48,505 nt of DNA from Blautia sp. (GCA_021772055.1 JAETNR010000035.1:1-48505), one strand, 5' to 3'. Shown: positions 36,209-44,845, counted from the first letter of the stretch. The notes: generated from the sequence alone by a model not told the origin. Numbers and translations: made by a program.

Positions 36209-37368
36209 AGATTCCTCTCCACCTGTACCGCCGGTCTTACCGCATCTGTATCATGCGCTGTAAACCCACGGCATTTTTTACAAAAATTCGTATATCCTTT
36301 ATCCGTATACCCTAAACGAAACTCAACTAATTCCCTCTTCTTTTCTGGAGTACAACTCCGTAAATCATAGCTCTCCTCTATATCCTCCTCTCCGGCAATC
36401 CCGGCAACTGTTGCATAAGATGCATAATTACAACTATATAATTTTCCATCCCTTAATTCTTGCCACGTCTGCCCGCACTCTGCCCGATGCCGTATTAACT
36501 GCTCTTCTGTCATATAAGAATAATCCGTCTTTTCAGGTGCCAAATCCACCCAGCTTTCTACTTTATTAATAAAGTACTTTACCTTATGCTGATCCAATTT
36601 GTGTATTAATTCATCAAATTGTTCTTTATACTGCGGTACCGCTTCGCGATAATCATCCACCGTTATCTCTACTCTGCATCTGCTTAACCTCTCCAATATC
36701 TCATCGGAAGGAACCACTGTTCCATTCGTGACCGTACGCAAAGTTCCTATCCTATCCCCATAATTTCTGTCAATATATTCAATTAAATCAGCTGTATGCT
36801 TATACAGCATCGGTTCTCCTCCGCTTACATGAAAGAGCATGATGTAATCAATATTCCTAAAAAATACATCGACATCCATTTTTAATTCTTCCCAGCCTCT
36901 CACATAAAATTCTTCCGCAAAAGGATTGAAGTTAAGGCAATGCCTACACTTTAAGTTACATACTGTACTCGGAAGAAGCGATATATTTAAAAAATAAACT
37001 CTATTGTATTTGTAAAGATAATATACTGAAATAAACTCTTCAATAAGAAAGAAATCCTTATTTTTTTGATATCCATACTGTTCTAGCTGCTCGATTGCTC
37101 CTGATCTTTCGCACTGTGAAATCGTTAAAATTATCCCTTCTTCTTCCTTCAAAGACAACTCATGCAAGTCAATACAACGGATACCATTCATTTGGTATCC
37201 GCATTCCGCCAGTCGCTTATCTATATATCCGACAATAGACACTTCATTTTGAAAGCACTTTAAAAACTGCCTTCCATAATCCCCGCACCCAAATAAATAG
37301 AATCCTGTCTTATCACATATTTGAAAATATAGCTCATCATATTCATGTCCTTTATTTCTCCAACGCAT
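36205..37368 (-). CDS. Radical SAM protein with N-terminal Rossmann-like domain
   Basis: This 387-aa protein has the locus-typical module at the N-terminus (GFYLFGCGDYGRQFLKCF ... IVGYIDKRLAECGYQMNGI). From about residue 130 a radical SAM domain follows with CNLKCRHC (CxxxCxxC), FHVSGGEPMLYKHTADLIEYID and TNGTVVP. Later cysteines, including CGQTW, SCNYAS and FCKKCRG, may bind a second cluster. A radical reaction on a sugar or its carrier is likely. AAGGAG lies seven bases before ATG. The combination of binding module and radical SAM core in one chain is unusual. Confidence 0.85.
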   Translation of the reverse strand: MRWRNKGHEYDELYFQICDKTGFYLFGCGDYGRQFLKCFQNEVSIVGYIDKRLAECGYQMNGIRCIDLHELSLKEEEGIILTISQCERSGAIEQLEQYGYQKNKDFFLIEEFISVYYLYKYNRVYFLNISLLPSTVCNLKCRHCLNFNPFAEEFYVRGWEELKMDVDVFFRNIDYIMLFHVSGGEPMLYKHTADLIEYIDRNYGDRIGTLRTVTNGTVVPSDEILERLSRCRVEITVDDYREAVPQYKEQFDELIHKLDQHKVKYFINKVESWVDLAPEKTDYSYMTEEQLIRHRAECGQTWQELRDGKLYSCNYASYATVAGIAGEEDIEESYDLRSCTPEKKRELVEFRLGYTDKGYTNFCKKCRGFTAHDTDAVRPAVQVERNL

Positions 37369-37379
37369 AAATGTTCTCC

Positions 37380-38348
37380 TTAAATCTTATATTGCAAAAT
37401 ATTCTCAAATCTCTTTATCCATTCCTCCCTGCCTTTATTCAACACCCGGTACTCTTTTTCATATTGCCTCATTAACTGTTGGCACATTTCTAAAATTCCT
37501 GCATTTTGCTGTTCATAAGCAATTTCTGCCGTGTTGCTTGCATTATATGCCAAAATGCGTTTTACTAAATCCAGAACCAATGACTCAACATTATTCTCTT
37601 CAAATTCTTTTTTTACCATTTGATAAGCCCGTATATGATCCATACGTCTTGACAAATCTAATGTATGAAATCCCGAATTGTCTCGTTGTAAATAATGATA
37701 AAAATTTTTGTCCAGATAAACAGCACAATTTATATTCAAAGCACATTGTGCTAAAAACAAAACATCCCCGCCCAGTTTCATACTCTCATCAAAATAAACT
37801 GTTTTCTCTATGCATGGATATATTACTTTCCGCTTATATAATTTATCCCATATATATGCAAAAGTTCTGTAGGAATCCCTTTCATAAAGATATCTTAAAA
37901 GGCTTTCTTTCCCAAATACTTTATGCTTTACCTCTTTTTCATTTCTAACCGTTATCTGCTTTTTCCCATTTTCTTCAAACTCCTGATAAAATCCGGCAAT
38001 CGCCATGTCTGCATTTGTCTTTTCCAATGCGCTTACTAATTCCTCATACATATCCGGCTCAATCCAGTCATCACAATCCATAAAACCTATATAATCGCCA
38101 CTGGCAATTCTCAAAGCAGTATTTCTCGCATTGCTTTCACCTTTATTTTTTTGATGTATTCCGATGATCCGCTTGTCCCGCCTGACAAATTCATCCATTA
38201 TTTCCCCGGAACCATCTGTTGATCCATCGTCCACACAAATAATCTCCATATTCTTATATGTTTGTGAAATTGCGCTTTCCAGACATTTTTCTAAATAATT
38301 TTCCGTATTATATACAGGTATAACTAACGATACTTTCCTGTTACACAT
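37380..38348 (-). CDS. Family 2 glycosyltransferase
   Basis: This 322-aa GT-A enzyme has KVSLVIPVYNTENYLEKCLESAISQTY, CVDDGSTDGSGEIMDEF and the metal site FMDCDDWIEPDMYEEL. Unlike most neighbours it lacks the Rossmann-like tail and ends in a helical region. The ATG at 38348 overlaps the stop of the TagD-Gfo/Idh fusion gene by eight bases, so translation is probably coupled. Sugar transferred is unknown. Confidence 0.88.
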   Translation of the reverse strand: MCNRKVSLVIPVYNTENYLEKCLESAISQTYKNMEIICVDDGSTDGSGEIMDEFVRRDKRIIGIHQKNKGESNARNTALRIASGDYIGFMDCDDWIEPDMYEELVSALEKTNADMAIAGFYQEFEENGKKQITVRNEKEVKHKVFGKESLLRYLYERDSYRTFAYIWDKLYKRKVIYPCIEKTVYFDESMKLGGDVLFLAQCALNINCAVYLDKNFYHYLQRDNSGFHTLDLSRRMDHIRAYQMVKKEFEENNVESLVLDLVKRILAYNASNTAEIAYEQQNAGILEMCQQLMRQYEKEYRVLNKGREEWIKRFENILQYKI

Positions 38349-39678
38349 CCCTCAACCCCATAAACCTTTCCATCACCCCGGCCAGCGCGATCGACTCCTT
38401 GGCTCCGAATTTCCCGTTATCCAGCTCCCCCTTATTGATCTGAACCGCAAAGTCCTTCACTTCATACCTTAGCCCGTCCCCATAAAAAGGTACCTCATAC
38501 CTGTCAATCTTCGCCGGATCTTCATACCTGACCTCAAAATATTTTGTCAGCCACCAAGGCGACCGGGCCAGCACATATCCCTTCGTCCCGGCAATTACCA
38601 GCTGCCCCTCCGACTTTACTCCTACCCCGCTCTTGCTCGTGGCCATCCCTCTTTCATAAACAAAATTCGCCTTTGTATACAGATCCACGCCCTGTTCATC
38701 CAAAATGCTCTGAAACTGCACATCCTTATAATCCGTCCCCATGAACCGCAGGATAGGCAGCATCGTATGGCTGCCGAACTCCGTGAATCCGCCGCCATAT
38801 TTCGCATCCGTCCTTTCCCTCGATCCTGCCGCTGTCAGCCTGGTAAAACATGCCTCCACGTCGCAGACTTCCCCGATCACGCCGCTTTCCACCACTTGGC
38901 AGAGCTTTTCAAACCCGGGGCAATAAGCGGTTTTCAGCGCCTCCATCAGCACCAGCCTTCTCTCCCTCGCCGTCTCATACAACTCTTCTGCCTGGCGCTT
39001 TGAAAATACCAGCGGTTTCTCACACAATACATGTCTGCCATGCAGCAACGCCGCTTTGGTATAGCTATAATGAAATTCATGGGGAGATGCAATATATACT
39101 GCGTCTACCTCGTCCAAAAATCTTTCATATTCTTCATAATAAGCATTCAGCCCATATCTTTCGGCAAAAACTACGGAACTCTCCTTATGTGGATTATACA
39201 CGCTTTTGCTTTCAATACCACTGACAAATTTTGTCTCCGCCACAAACCGATTGGCAATCCGCCCTGTTCCCACTACTCCCAAACGGATAATCGGATGCAG
39301 CTTCTCTCTGAGCATCGTGCTGGAAATATCTTTCGTCCTTTCCAGATAAACGACCTGACACTTCCCCTTCAAATAATCAAAAGCTCCTGTCCAGTCAGAT
39401 CCCACTGTAAAAATGTCGATGCCATACTTTACAATATCCTCTTCCTTCTGCCCCGGATGGTCTTCTATGATAATCTCATCCGCCAGTCCTGTTTTCTTTA
39501 TATTCTCCACGCGGGTCAGCAAAGGCTCCTCCACATTCAGCTTCCCCCGCAGCCTGTCGTATTGCTCCGTCGTCACCCCTACAATCAGGTAATCCCCCAG
39601 CTCCTTCGCCCTTTTCAACAGCCGGTAATGTCCTTCATGAAACAGGTCAAAAGAACCGTATGTGATGACTTTTTTCAT
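38341..39678 (-). CDS. Fusion of TagD-like cytidylyltransferase and Gfo/Idh/MocA oxidoreductase
   Basis: In this 445-aa protein, residues 1-130 are a glycerol-3-phosphate cytidylyltransferase-type domain with YGSFDLFHEGHYRLL (HxGH) and the end motif KDISSTMLRE. From about residue 132, RLGVVGTGRIANRFV opens an NAD(P)-dependent oxidoreductase with YIASPHEFHYSYTKAAL and CEKPLVFSKRQAEEL. The pair suggests making or oxidising an alditol phosphate and activating it with CTP, ready for the LicD-type transferase encoded directly upstream. AGGAGAAGG precedes the ATG. The exact alditol is unknown. Confidence 0.88.
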   Translation of the reverse strand: MKKVITYGSFDLFHEGHYRLLKRAKELGDYLIVGVTTEQYDRLRGKLNVEEPLLTRVENIKKTGLADEIIIEDHPGQKEEDIVKYGIDIFTVGSDWTGAFDYLKGKCQVVYLERTKDISSTMLREKLHPIIRLGVVGTGRIANRFVAETKFVSGIESKSVYNPHKESSVVFAERYGLNAYYEEYERFLDEVDAVYIASPHEFHYSYTKAALLHGRHVLCEKPLVFSKRQAEELYETARERRLVLMEALKTAYCPGFEKLCQVVESGVIGEVCDVEACFTRLTAAGSRERTDAKYGGGFTEFGSHTMLPILRFMGTDYKDVQFQSILDEQGVDLYTKANFVYERGMATSKSGVGVKSEGQLVIAGTKGYVLARSPWWLTKYFEVRYEDPAKIDRYEVPFYGDGLRYEVKDFAVQINKGELDNGKFGAKESIALAGVMERFMGLRDV

Positions 39679-39694
39679 GGCCTTCTCCTGCCTT

Positions 39695-40534
39695 TCATCC
39701 CTTTCCCCCTCTTACCGGACTGCCTAATTCGAGTTCCGTTACCGGATGTACTTTGCGCTGCTCCGGCGGAGGCAGTTCCATATACTTTCCAAACTTAAAA
39801 GAAAGATACCCGTCCACATCCTGAATTCCCCAAAAGGTTTCCCCTTCAAATTCTATTTTTTGGCGCTCTTCATACCATTTCCTCAGATATCCGTATTCCG
39901 TATTAGGCGTCGGGAAAGTAAGGATTCGCACCCATTTTGTATCCTTTCTATTCCACCTCTTTACCAGCCTGTCATAATATCCATACAGCTTATCCGCAGG
40001 AACCTTTTCCAAGCGCCCATACCACCATCTTAACAGCCTTTTCCCGGCCGCTATTTTCCCTACCGGCGCCCACATCATCTTCCTGATGCAAAAGCAATGG
40101 AAATTCTGCCACTTCCTTGCCAGCTTGCAATCCGAAACCGCATCCAAAGGAAAAATATCGATAAAAATCCCCTGTTCATAAGGCATATGTTCCTGATGCT
40201 CCCGCAGGAACTTTGTCCCTTTTCTGCGCAGTTTCCCATAGCCCCACCGGTATCCCGGAGTATTCCTGTGATCCTGGAAATAGAATCTGCTCTGGTCCAG
40301 CTCCTTTTCACAGGCATCCCGGAACTTCTCATACTCTTCCCTCAAAAACGCCACATCCGCATCGTCATCCCATGGAATATAGCCTTTATGCCTGACTGCC
40401 CCCAGCAGGGTTCCGGCGATAATATTATAATGGATGCCGCAAAGCCCGCATATCCTGTCCACTTCCTTCAGCATTTCCAACTGTGTCAGCTGAACCTGTC
40501 TCAATTCATCCTCCGTCAGATGGTGTACTGTCAT
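39695..40534 (-). CDS. LicD-family phosphotransferase
   Basis: This 279-aa LicD/FKRP-type nucleotidyltransferase-fold protein has IIAGTLLGAVRHKGYIPWDDDADVAFLREEYEKF, with the Asp cluster that binds metal, and GIFIDIFPLDAVSD. LicD proteins move phosphocholine or other phospho-alditols from a CDP donor to a glycan. The TagD-containing gene downstream would supply such a donor. The start overlaps the stop of the next upstream gene by four bases. Phosphocholine as cargo is less likely, because no choline kinase or choline uptake gene is visible. Confidence 0.87.
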   Translation of the reverse strand: MTVHHLTEDELRQVQLTQLEMLKEVDRICGLCGIHYNIIAGTLLGAVRHKGYIPWDDDADVAFLREEYEKFRDACEKELDQSRFYFQDHRNTPGYRWGYGKLRRKGTKFLREHQEHMPYEQGIFIDIFPLDAVSDCKLARKWQNFHCFCIRKMMWAPVGKIAAGKRLLRWWYGRLEKVPADKLYGYYDRLVKRWNRKDTKWVRILTFPTPNTEYGYLRKWYEERQKIEFEGETFWGIQDVDGYLSFKFGKYMELPPPEQRKVHPVTELELGSPVRGGKG

Positions 40535-41859
40535 TCCTCTAAAACCTCACAGTCCATAATCATAATCGGCTTCCCCTGCTGCCGGAACAGCTCTGTTACC
40601 GAACTCCTGTCTCCATAATAAGCATCTGCCGCATTCACCGCCCTGTGCAAATCACCGGAGTCGTCATAGATGCCGATCTTCTGCTCCTTATATTTTCTAA
40701 CCAGCTCCAGATATGGCGCAACCGCCTCCGGATTCATTGATTTTGCCGTATCCAGGCTCAACGGATGGGGTCTCCATAAAAGTACCGCATCCTTCCTTTT
40801 TCCAAAAATGCGGAACACCCACTCCATTTTTTTAAAAAAGCTGGCGCTGTTCTCCTTCATCAGTCTGCTTAAATGCGTATTGAAAAAAATTACCTTCTTA
40901 TCCCCATTTCCCAGCAATTCCTTCCAATCTTCAGGCAGCGCCTCTTTCCCTTCTTTCCCGTACAATGCATCCAGCTTCGGCGAACCCCATGCCTGGAATT
41001 TATCTTCTATCGCTTTCTTCCCTTGCTTCTGCACCAGTTCCGGCAACGCCTCTTCAAAATATTTAATATACTGCTCTTTTACCTTTTCTGACTGCAGCAC
41101 AACAATATCTGCATAAATAATGCCCGGCAGCACACAATAAGTATCTTCGACTCTATCATTCTGGTGTATAAAATAAGGTATATATACTAATTTTTCCGTA
41201 TGTTGTTTTATTCTCGAAGCATAGAACAGCGGATGCACAGATGTCACGTAATTATACTGGTCATACGGGTTATGGATAAAGATAATATCCGGGCGTTCTT
41301 TTTCTAAAGAAAACTGCTGCCAGTCAGCTATCGGAACATCCGATGGAAAATCCCCTCCTTCATAACGCATCTCTCCCAAGGTTCCATCCGGCTTCTTATC
41401 AAAATATGGAATCGGCATTACAACGCTGATCCAATCCTCGTCTTCCCCGGAAGCCCTCCATATGCTTTCCAGCGAATCCCACATAGAAACTTTATATGGC
41501 AGAAAAACTGCCAGCCTTTTCCCCTTTATCCCATCGTCAAACTCTTCCCTCGCCTCTATATATTTATCTTCTATCCTTCCGCAAATACCGGCCAAGCCTT
41601 CCTGTTTATCCGATGAAACAGAGGACGCACAGTCATAAATAAGCTCGCACAGTTCCTCCAGCAAACCAACCGCCTTCGTTCCTGTCCCTTCCGCCCGCTC
41701 TATTGCATTTCCTGCCGCTATCGCCGTCTCTTGGCAGTCCGCAAGAAGTGATACGGCCTCCTCTTTCTGTGCGTTTTCGATCAGTCGGCGGGCTTCCTCT
41801 ATTCCGCCCGACAGCGTATCCATGATTTCTAAAAGCCTGTCTTTTTCCTGTTTTCTCAT
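40531..41859 (-). CDS. CDP-glycerol glycerophosphotransferase-like protein with N-terminal helical region
   Basis: This 442-aa protein has a helical N-terminal region of about 105 residues, resembling in style the 120-aa protein encoded just upstream. The C-terminal GT-B-like part contains RLAVFLPYKVSMWDSLESIW, IFIHNPYDQYNYV, LWRPHPLSLDTAKSM and AADAYYGDRSSVTELFRQQGKPIMI, as in glycerophosphotransferases of wall polymers. AAGGG lies six bases before ATG at 41859; a TTG one codon earlier is not needed. A terminator-like hairpin lies about 30 bases upstream, so expression of the long leftward operon may depend on read-through. Confidence 0.75.
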   Translation of the reverse strand: MRKQEKDRLLEIMDTLSGGIEEARRLIENAQKEEAVSLLADCQETAIAAGNAIERAEGTGTKAVGLLEELCELIYDCASSVSSDKQEGLAGICGRIEDKYIEAREEFDDGIKGKRLAVFLPYKVSMWDSLESIWRASGEDEDWISVVMPIPYFDKKPDGTLGEMRYEGGDFPSDVPIADWQQFSLEKERPDIIFIHNPYDQYNYVTSVHPLFYASRIKQHTEKLVYIPYFIHQNDRVEDTYCVLPGIIYADIVVLQSEKVKEQYIKYFEEALPELVQKQGKKAIEDKFQAWGSPKLDALYGKEGKEALPEDWKELLGNGDKKVIFFNTHLSRLMKENSASFFKKMEWVFRIFGKRKDAVLLWRPHPLSLDTAKSMNPEAVAPYLELVRKYKEQKIGIYDDSGDLHRAVNAADAYYGDRSSVTELFRQQGKPIMIMDCEVLEE

Positions 41860-41884
41860 CAATCGCCCTTAGTTCTTTCCTTAA

Positions 41885-41912
41885 AAATATGCCCCTATTA
41901 AAATAGGGGCGC
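41885..41912 (-). terminator. Intrinsic terminator or attenuator hairpin
   Basis: A stem GCCCCTATT/AATAGGGGC with a two-base centre (41891-41910) is followed on the minus strand by ATATTTTTAA. It can end the small upstream gene (42040-42402). Because the next gene starts only about 26 bases later with no visible promoter in between, partial termination could set the level of the operon downstream. Confidence 0.7.
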
Positions 41913-42039
41913 ACAAACAAAATATATACGTATGCCTCCTTGCATCTTAACGCTGACATCCCTTCAGCTGAAATTATCATCCAAACAGCAAAATAAACTC
42001 CATATATATTTATCGGCCATAATTCAAAAGAACTGAACC

Positions 42040-42402
42040 CTATTCCTGGACTTGGGCGGCTTCTTTCAAATCGCTCAGGAACGGAACCACGGCCCCCTCC
42101 AGTATACGGGCAATTTTCTCATCCTCCTTCTCCCTGATCGCCGCTCCAAGCTCCATCAGGCTTGCATTTAATGCCTGTTTCTCCGTATGTATCTTTTCCG
42201 CATCCACAACGTCGGTGATCCTGTTATAAATCTCTATCACCCAGTTCAAACCGTCGATGCACTGTTTCTGGAATTCGTCCGTATCCGGCTGTCTGTTCCC
42301 CCTCAATTCCCCGCAGAGAGTTCCGATTCCAGGAATCAGCCTTTCCAGATATTCCCCCGCCGCTTTCAATGCCTCCATTTTTTCTTCCTGTAAGTTATCC
42401 AT
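42040..42402 (-). CDS. Small helical protein of unknown function
   Basis: This 120-aa protein rich in Glu, Lys and Ala (EEKMEALKAAGEYLERLIPGIGTLCGEL ... AIREKEDEKIARIL) is predicted to be all-helical. No signal peptide, no known motif. The start at 42402 is chosen because GGAGG lies eight bases upstream, and because a promoter -35 covers the longer frame's start. Its style resembles the N-terminal region of the following glycerophosphotransferase-like protein, so the two may interact. Similar small helical proteins occur beside flagellin-glycan genes in Clostridia, but this is only a loose association. Confidence 0.6.
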   Translation of the reverse strand: MDNLQEEKMEALKAAGEYLERLIPGIGTLCGELRGNRQPDTDEFQKQCIDGLNWVIEIYNRITDVVDAEKIHTEKQALNASLMELGAAIREKEDEKIARILEGAVVPFLSDLKEAAQVQE

Positions 42403-42433
42403 CTTTGCATCCTCCATCCGTTTTAATATTTTT

Positions 42434-42462
42434 ACTATATCACTTCCTTTATGCGCCGTCAA
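42434..42462 (-). promoter_or_regulatory. Sigma-A type promoter, leftward
   Basis: On the minus strand, TTGACG (42462-42457) and TATAGT (42439-42434) are 17 bases apart, placing the transcript start near 42427, about 25 bases before the ATG at 42402. It serves the small helical protein and, through the hairpin at 41885-41912, possibly the whole leftward glycan operon. Confidence 0.65.
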
Positions 42463-42506
42463 ATTTGCATATGCATGAAATGCAACACCTCAAATTTATA
42501 AACTAC

Positions 42507-42535
42507 TTGCCAATCCTGAAAAAAAACGCTATAAT
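42507..42535 (+). promoter_or_regulatory. Sigma-A type promoter, rightward
   Basis: TTGCCA (42507-42512) and a perfect TATAAT (42530-42535) are separated by 17 bases, the ideal spacing. Transcription should start near 42542, leaving a leader of about 100 bases before the nuclease gene. It likely drives the four-gene plus-strand group. Confidence 0.7.
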
Positions 42536-42643
42536 CATTTCATCAAAAAAGGCCGTGTCTGGCGGCATTAAATTCTATGGCAATTCTGCCATTTATTCCC
42601 ATTATCTTTATTTTATCCAGAAGATGCAAAGGAGAAACTATAC

Positions 42644-43732
42644 ATGGAGAATGCACTTTTGACAAAAAATGAATTATTACACAAGATAAGCAGTAATGCC
42701 CAATGGGAAAATGCTTACTCTCGCCTTTCAAAGGAATGGCAAAACAAATTTTTAAGTTTTTGTTCCGGAACAGGAACACTCCCCTTAACCTACGATCCTT
42801 TTTTCAAAAAAATATTTGATCCGGAAATACATCCTGAAAGACTTTCCCGCTTTCTTTCCTTGATCCTAGGAAAAGAATTAATTGTGCATCAAGTATTGCC
42901 CATCGAAAGCACAAGGATAATAGAAGAGGGCAGCCTGTTAATTATGGACATTGTGGTAAAAATGAAAGACGGTTCCATTGCCGATATAGAAATCCAAAAA
43001 ATTCCATACCAGTTCTCCGGGGAGCGTGCTGCCTGCTATTCTTCAGATCTTCTCATGAGGCAATATGTGCGGGTAAAGCATGACAGAAGAAAAATTTTTT
43101 CTTACCAGGACATAAAAAAAGTATACACGATCGTCATTTTAGAAAAAACCAGCAAAATTTTTAGCAATTTCCCAAACACTTATATGCATCATTCACAGCA
43201 GCAATTTGACAGCGGCCTTCCTATGGAATTACTGCAGGAATATACATTCATAACGCTTGACATATTCCAGCAAATCAAGCAAAATAAAATAGAAAGCGAA
43301 CTGGACGCATGGATGCATCTGCTATCCTCAAGCAAACGTGAAATCCATCTACAGATCGCCGGACAATACCCATATATAAGAGAAATTTATGAAGAGGTGG
43401 CTGAATTCCGCAAAGACATAGGAGGTGTACTATTTATGTTCTCAGATGCATTAAGAATTTTGGACCGCAACACCGTACAACTTATGATTGACGAAATGTC
43501 AGAAGAACTTAATAATTTAAGAGATGAAGCTAACGAATGGACAAATAAAAACAGCCAGCTGGCAAACGAAAACAGCAAACTGGAAAATGAAAACAGCAAA
43601 CTGGAAAATGAAAACAGCAAACTGGAAAATGAAAACAGCAAACTGGAAACCAAAAATAATGAACTCAAAAACGAATTAGAAAAAAAGGAAAACAGAATCC
43701 ATGAATTAGAACGTATGTTAGGAATCACTTAA
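42644..43732 (+). CDS. Rpn/PD-(D/E)XK nuclease-family protein with heptad-repeat coiled coil
   Basis: This 362-aa protein of the Rpn/'PDDEXK transposase-like' family has YDPFFKKIFDPEIHPERLSRFLSLILGKEL at the start, then MDIVVKMKDGSIADIEIQK, which holds the catalytic Asp and the D/E-x-Q site, and FSGERAACYSSDLLMRQY. Relatives of E. coli RpnA-E are DNA endonucleases that raise RecA-independent recombination. From about residue 290, repeats of ENSKLEN form a coiled coil. AAAGGAG lies nine bases before ATG. In a glycan locus it may promote gene exchange, which is speculation. Confidence 0.85.
   Translation: MENALLTKNELLHKISSNAQWENAYSRLSKEWQNKFLSFCSGTGTLPLTYDPFFKKIFDPEIHPERLSRFLSLILGKELIVHQVLPIESTRIIEEGSLLIMDIVVKMKDGSIADIEIQKIPYQFSGERAACYSSDLLMRQYVRVKHDRRKIFSYQDIKKVYTIVILEKTSKIFSNFPNTYMHHSQQQFDSGLPMELLQEYTFITLDIFQQIKQNKIESELDAWMHLLSSSKREIHLQIAGQYPYIREIYEEVAEFRKDIGGVLFMFSDALRILDRNTVQLMIDEMSEELNNLRDEANEWTNKNSQLANENSKLENENSKLENENSKLENENSKLETKNNELKNELEKKENRIHELERMLGIT
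43568..43651 (+). repeat. 21-bp tandem repeat, four units, encoding ENSKLEN heptads
   Basis: Three identical 21-base units and a fourth differing in its last bases follow one another at 43568, 43589, 43610 and 43631; a diverged unit precedes them. Each encodes one heptad of a coiled coil in the nuclease-family protein, so slippage would change stalk length in whole heptads without a frameshift. Confidence 0.9.
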
Positions 43733-43768
43733 CCTTATTCTATGCCCGACAACAGGAGATAAACGCTT

Positions 43769-44845
43769 ATGCTGCCCATATCCGTCTGCATCATTGCAAA
43801 AAATGAAGAAAACTATATTGGTGAATGTCTGAGCCGCCTTTCCTGTTATGACTGGGAAATCGTCGTTGTTGATACTGGTTCCACTGACCAAACTGTAGAA
43901 ATTGCCCGTACCTATACACCCAATGTCTATCATTTTGACTGGGTCAATGATTTCAGTGCTGCCAGAAATTATTCCGTCTCCAAAGCCGGCAACGATTATA
44001 TTCTGGCTGTGGATTGCGATGAATATCTGGAAGATGATGGGATGGCTTATGAAACGATATGCAATTTGCCCGGACTAATCTCTCCCCAACAGGCAGGCAT
44101 GCTGAACCGGCTTAGCCCCTCGGCAGAGTTTTCAGCTTCTACTAAATCTACATCCATTGTACATGAACGGATCGCCCGCTTTTTTAACCGTAAATTCACA
44201 TATTATGAAGGTGCGATACATGAGCAGCTCGTTTCCAAAAATGGAAACGTACCGGAATTCATTCCTGTTCCCCTATCCTTTTACCATATTGGCTATCAAT
44301 CTCCCGATCTGAAAAGGGCAAAGGCTTTGCGAAACATTTCCCTGTTAGAGGCTGAGCTGCAATCGAACGGCAATGACCCCTACCTCCTATTTCAGTTAGG
44401 GCAGTCCTATTTCGGCCTTTCCGAATATGCCAATGCCCTCCCTTATTTCGAGCATGCTCTTTCCATGGAAGTAAACGAACAGGAAGAATATGTGCAAACC
44501 CTGGTGGAGTCTTACGGCTACTGCCTGATCAATTTGAAACAATATGACAAAGCCCTTGGGCTGGAGGGCGTATACTCTACGTTTTCCCGCCGGGCGGATT
44601 TCGTATTCCTTATGGGACTCATATACATGAATAATGCCATGTTTGCCAACGCCATACAGGAGTTCCAAAAAGCTACTGCAATCACCGATTATGCCGTGGA
44701 CGGCGTCAACAGCTATCTTGCTTACTATAATGCCGGAGTTATTTATGAATGTATGGGGAATATCCGGGAAGCCGCCAAATTATACGAAAAATGCGGCAAA
44801 TACACGCCAGCGCAACAGCGGTTACATTTAATACGGAAAAAATAG
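43769..44845 (+). CDS. Family 2 glycosyltransferase with TPR-like C-terminus
   Basis: This 358-aa protein has SVCIIAKNEENYIGECLSRL, VVVDTGSTDQTVEIARTY, FSAARNYSVSKAGNDYILAVDCDEYLED with the metal-binding acids, and FNRKFTYYEGAIHEQLV. After about residue 190, helix pairs such as PYLLFQLGQSYFGLSEYANALPYFEHAL and YNAGVIYECMGNIREAAKLYEKCGKY are tetratricopeptide repeats. This SunS/TPR layout is frequent in Clostridia and some members glycosylate peptides or proteins. AGGAGA precedes the ATG. Acceptor unknown. Confidence 0.87.
   Translation: MLPISVCIIAKNEENYIGECLSRLSCYDWEIVVVDTGSTDQTVEIARTYTPNVYHFDWVNDFSAARNYSVSKAGNDYILAVDCDEYLEDDGMAYETICNLPGLISPQQAGMLNRLSPSAEFSASTKSTSIVHERIARFFNRKFTYYEGAIHEQLVSKNGNVPEFIPVPLSFYHIGYQSPDLKRAKALRNISLLEAELQSNGNDPYLLFQLGQSYFGLSEYANALPYFEHALSMEVNEQEEYVQTLVESYGYCLINLKQYDKALGLEGVYSTFSRRADFVFLMGLIYMNNAMFANAIQEFQKATAITDYAVDGVNSYLAYYNAGVIYECMGNIREAAKLYEKCGKYTPAQQRLHLIRKK

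Noticed and set aside
39031..39798. Plus-strand open frame of 255 codons
   Set aside because: It lies opposite the TagD-Gfo/Idh and LicD genes, shows no protein-family motifs, and has no ribosome binding site; it is an antisense shadow.
41633..41980. Minus-strand open frame upstream of the glycerophosphotransferase-like gene
   Set aside because: It overlaps that gene in another frame, runs through the terminator hairpin, and contains no recognisable domain.
43568..43651. Possible CRISPR array
   Set aside because: The 21-base units are contiguous with no spacers and are in frame with a coiled coil.
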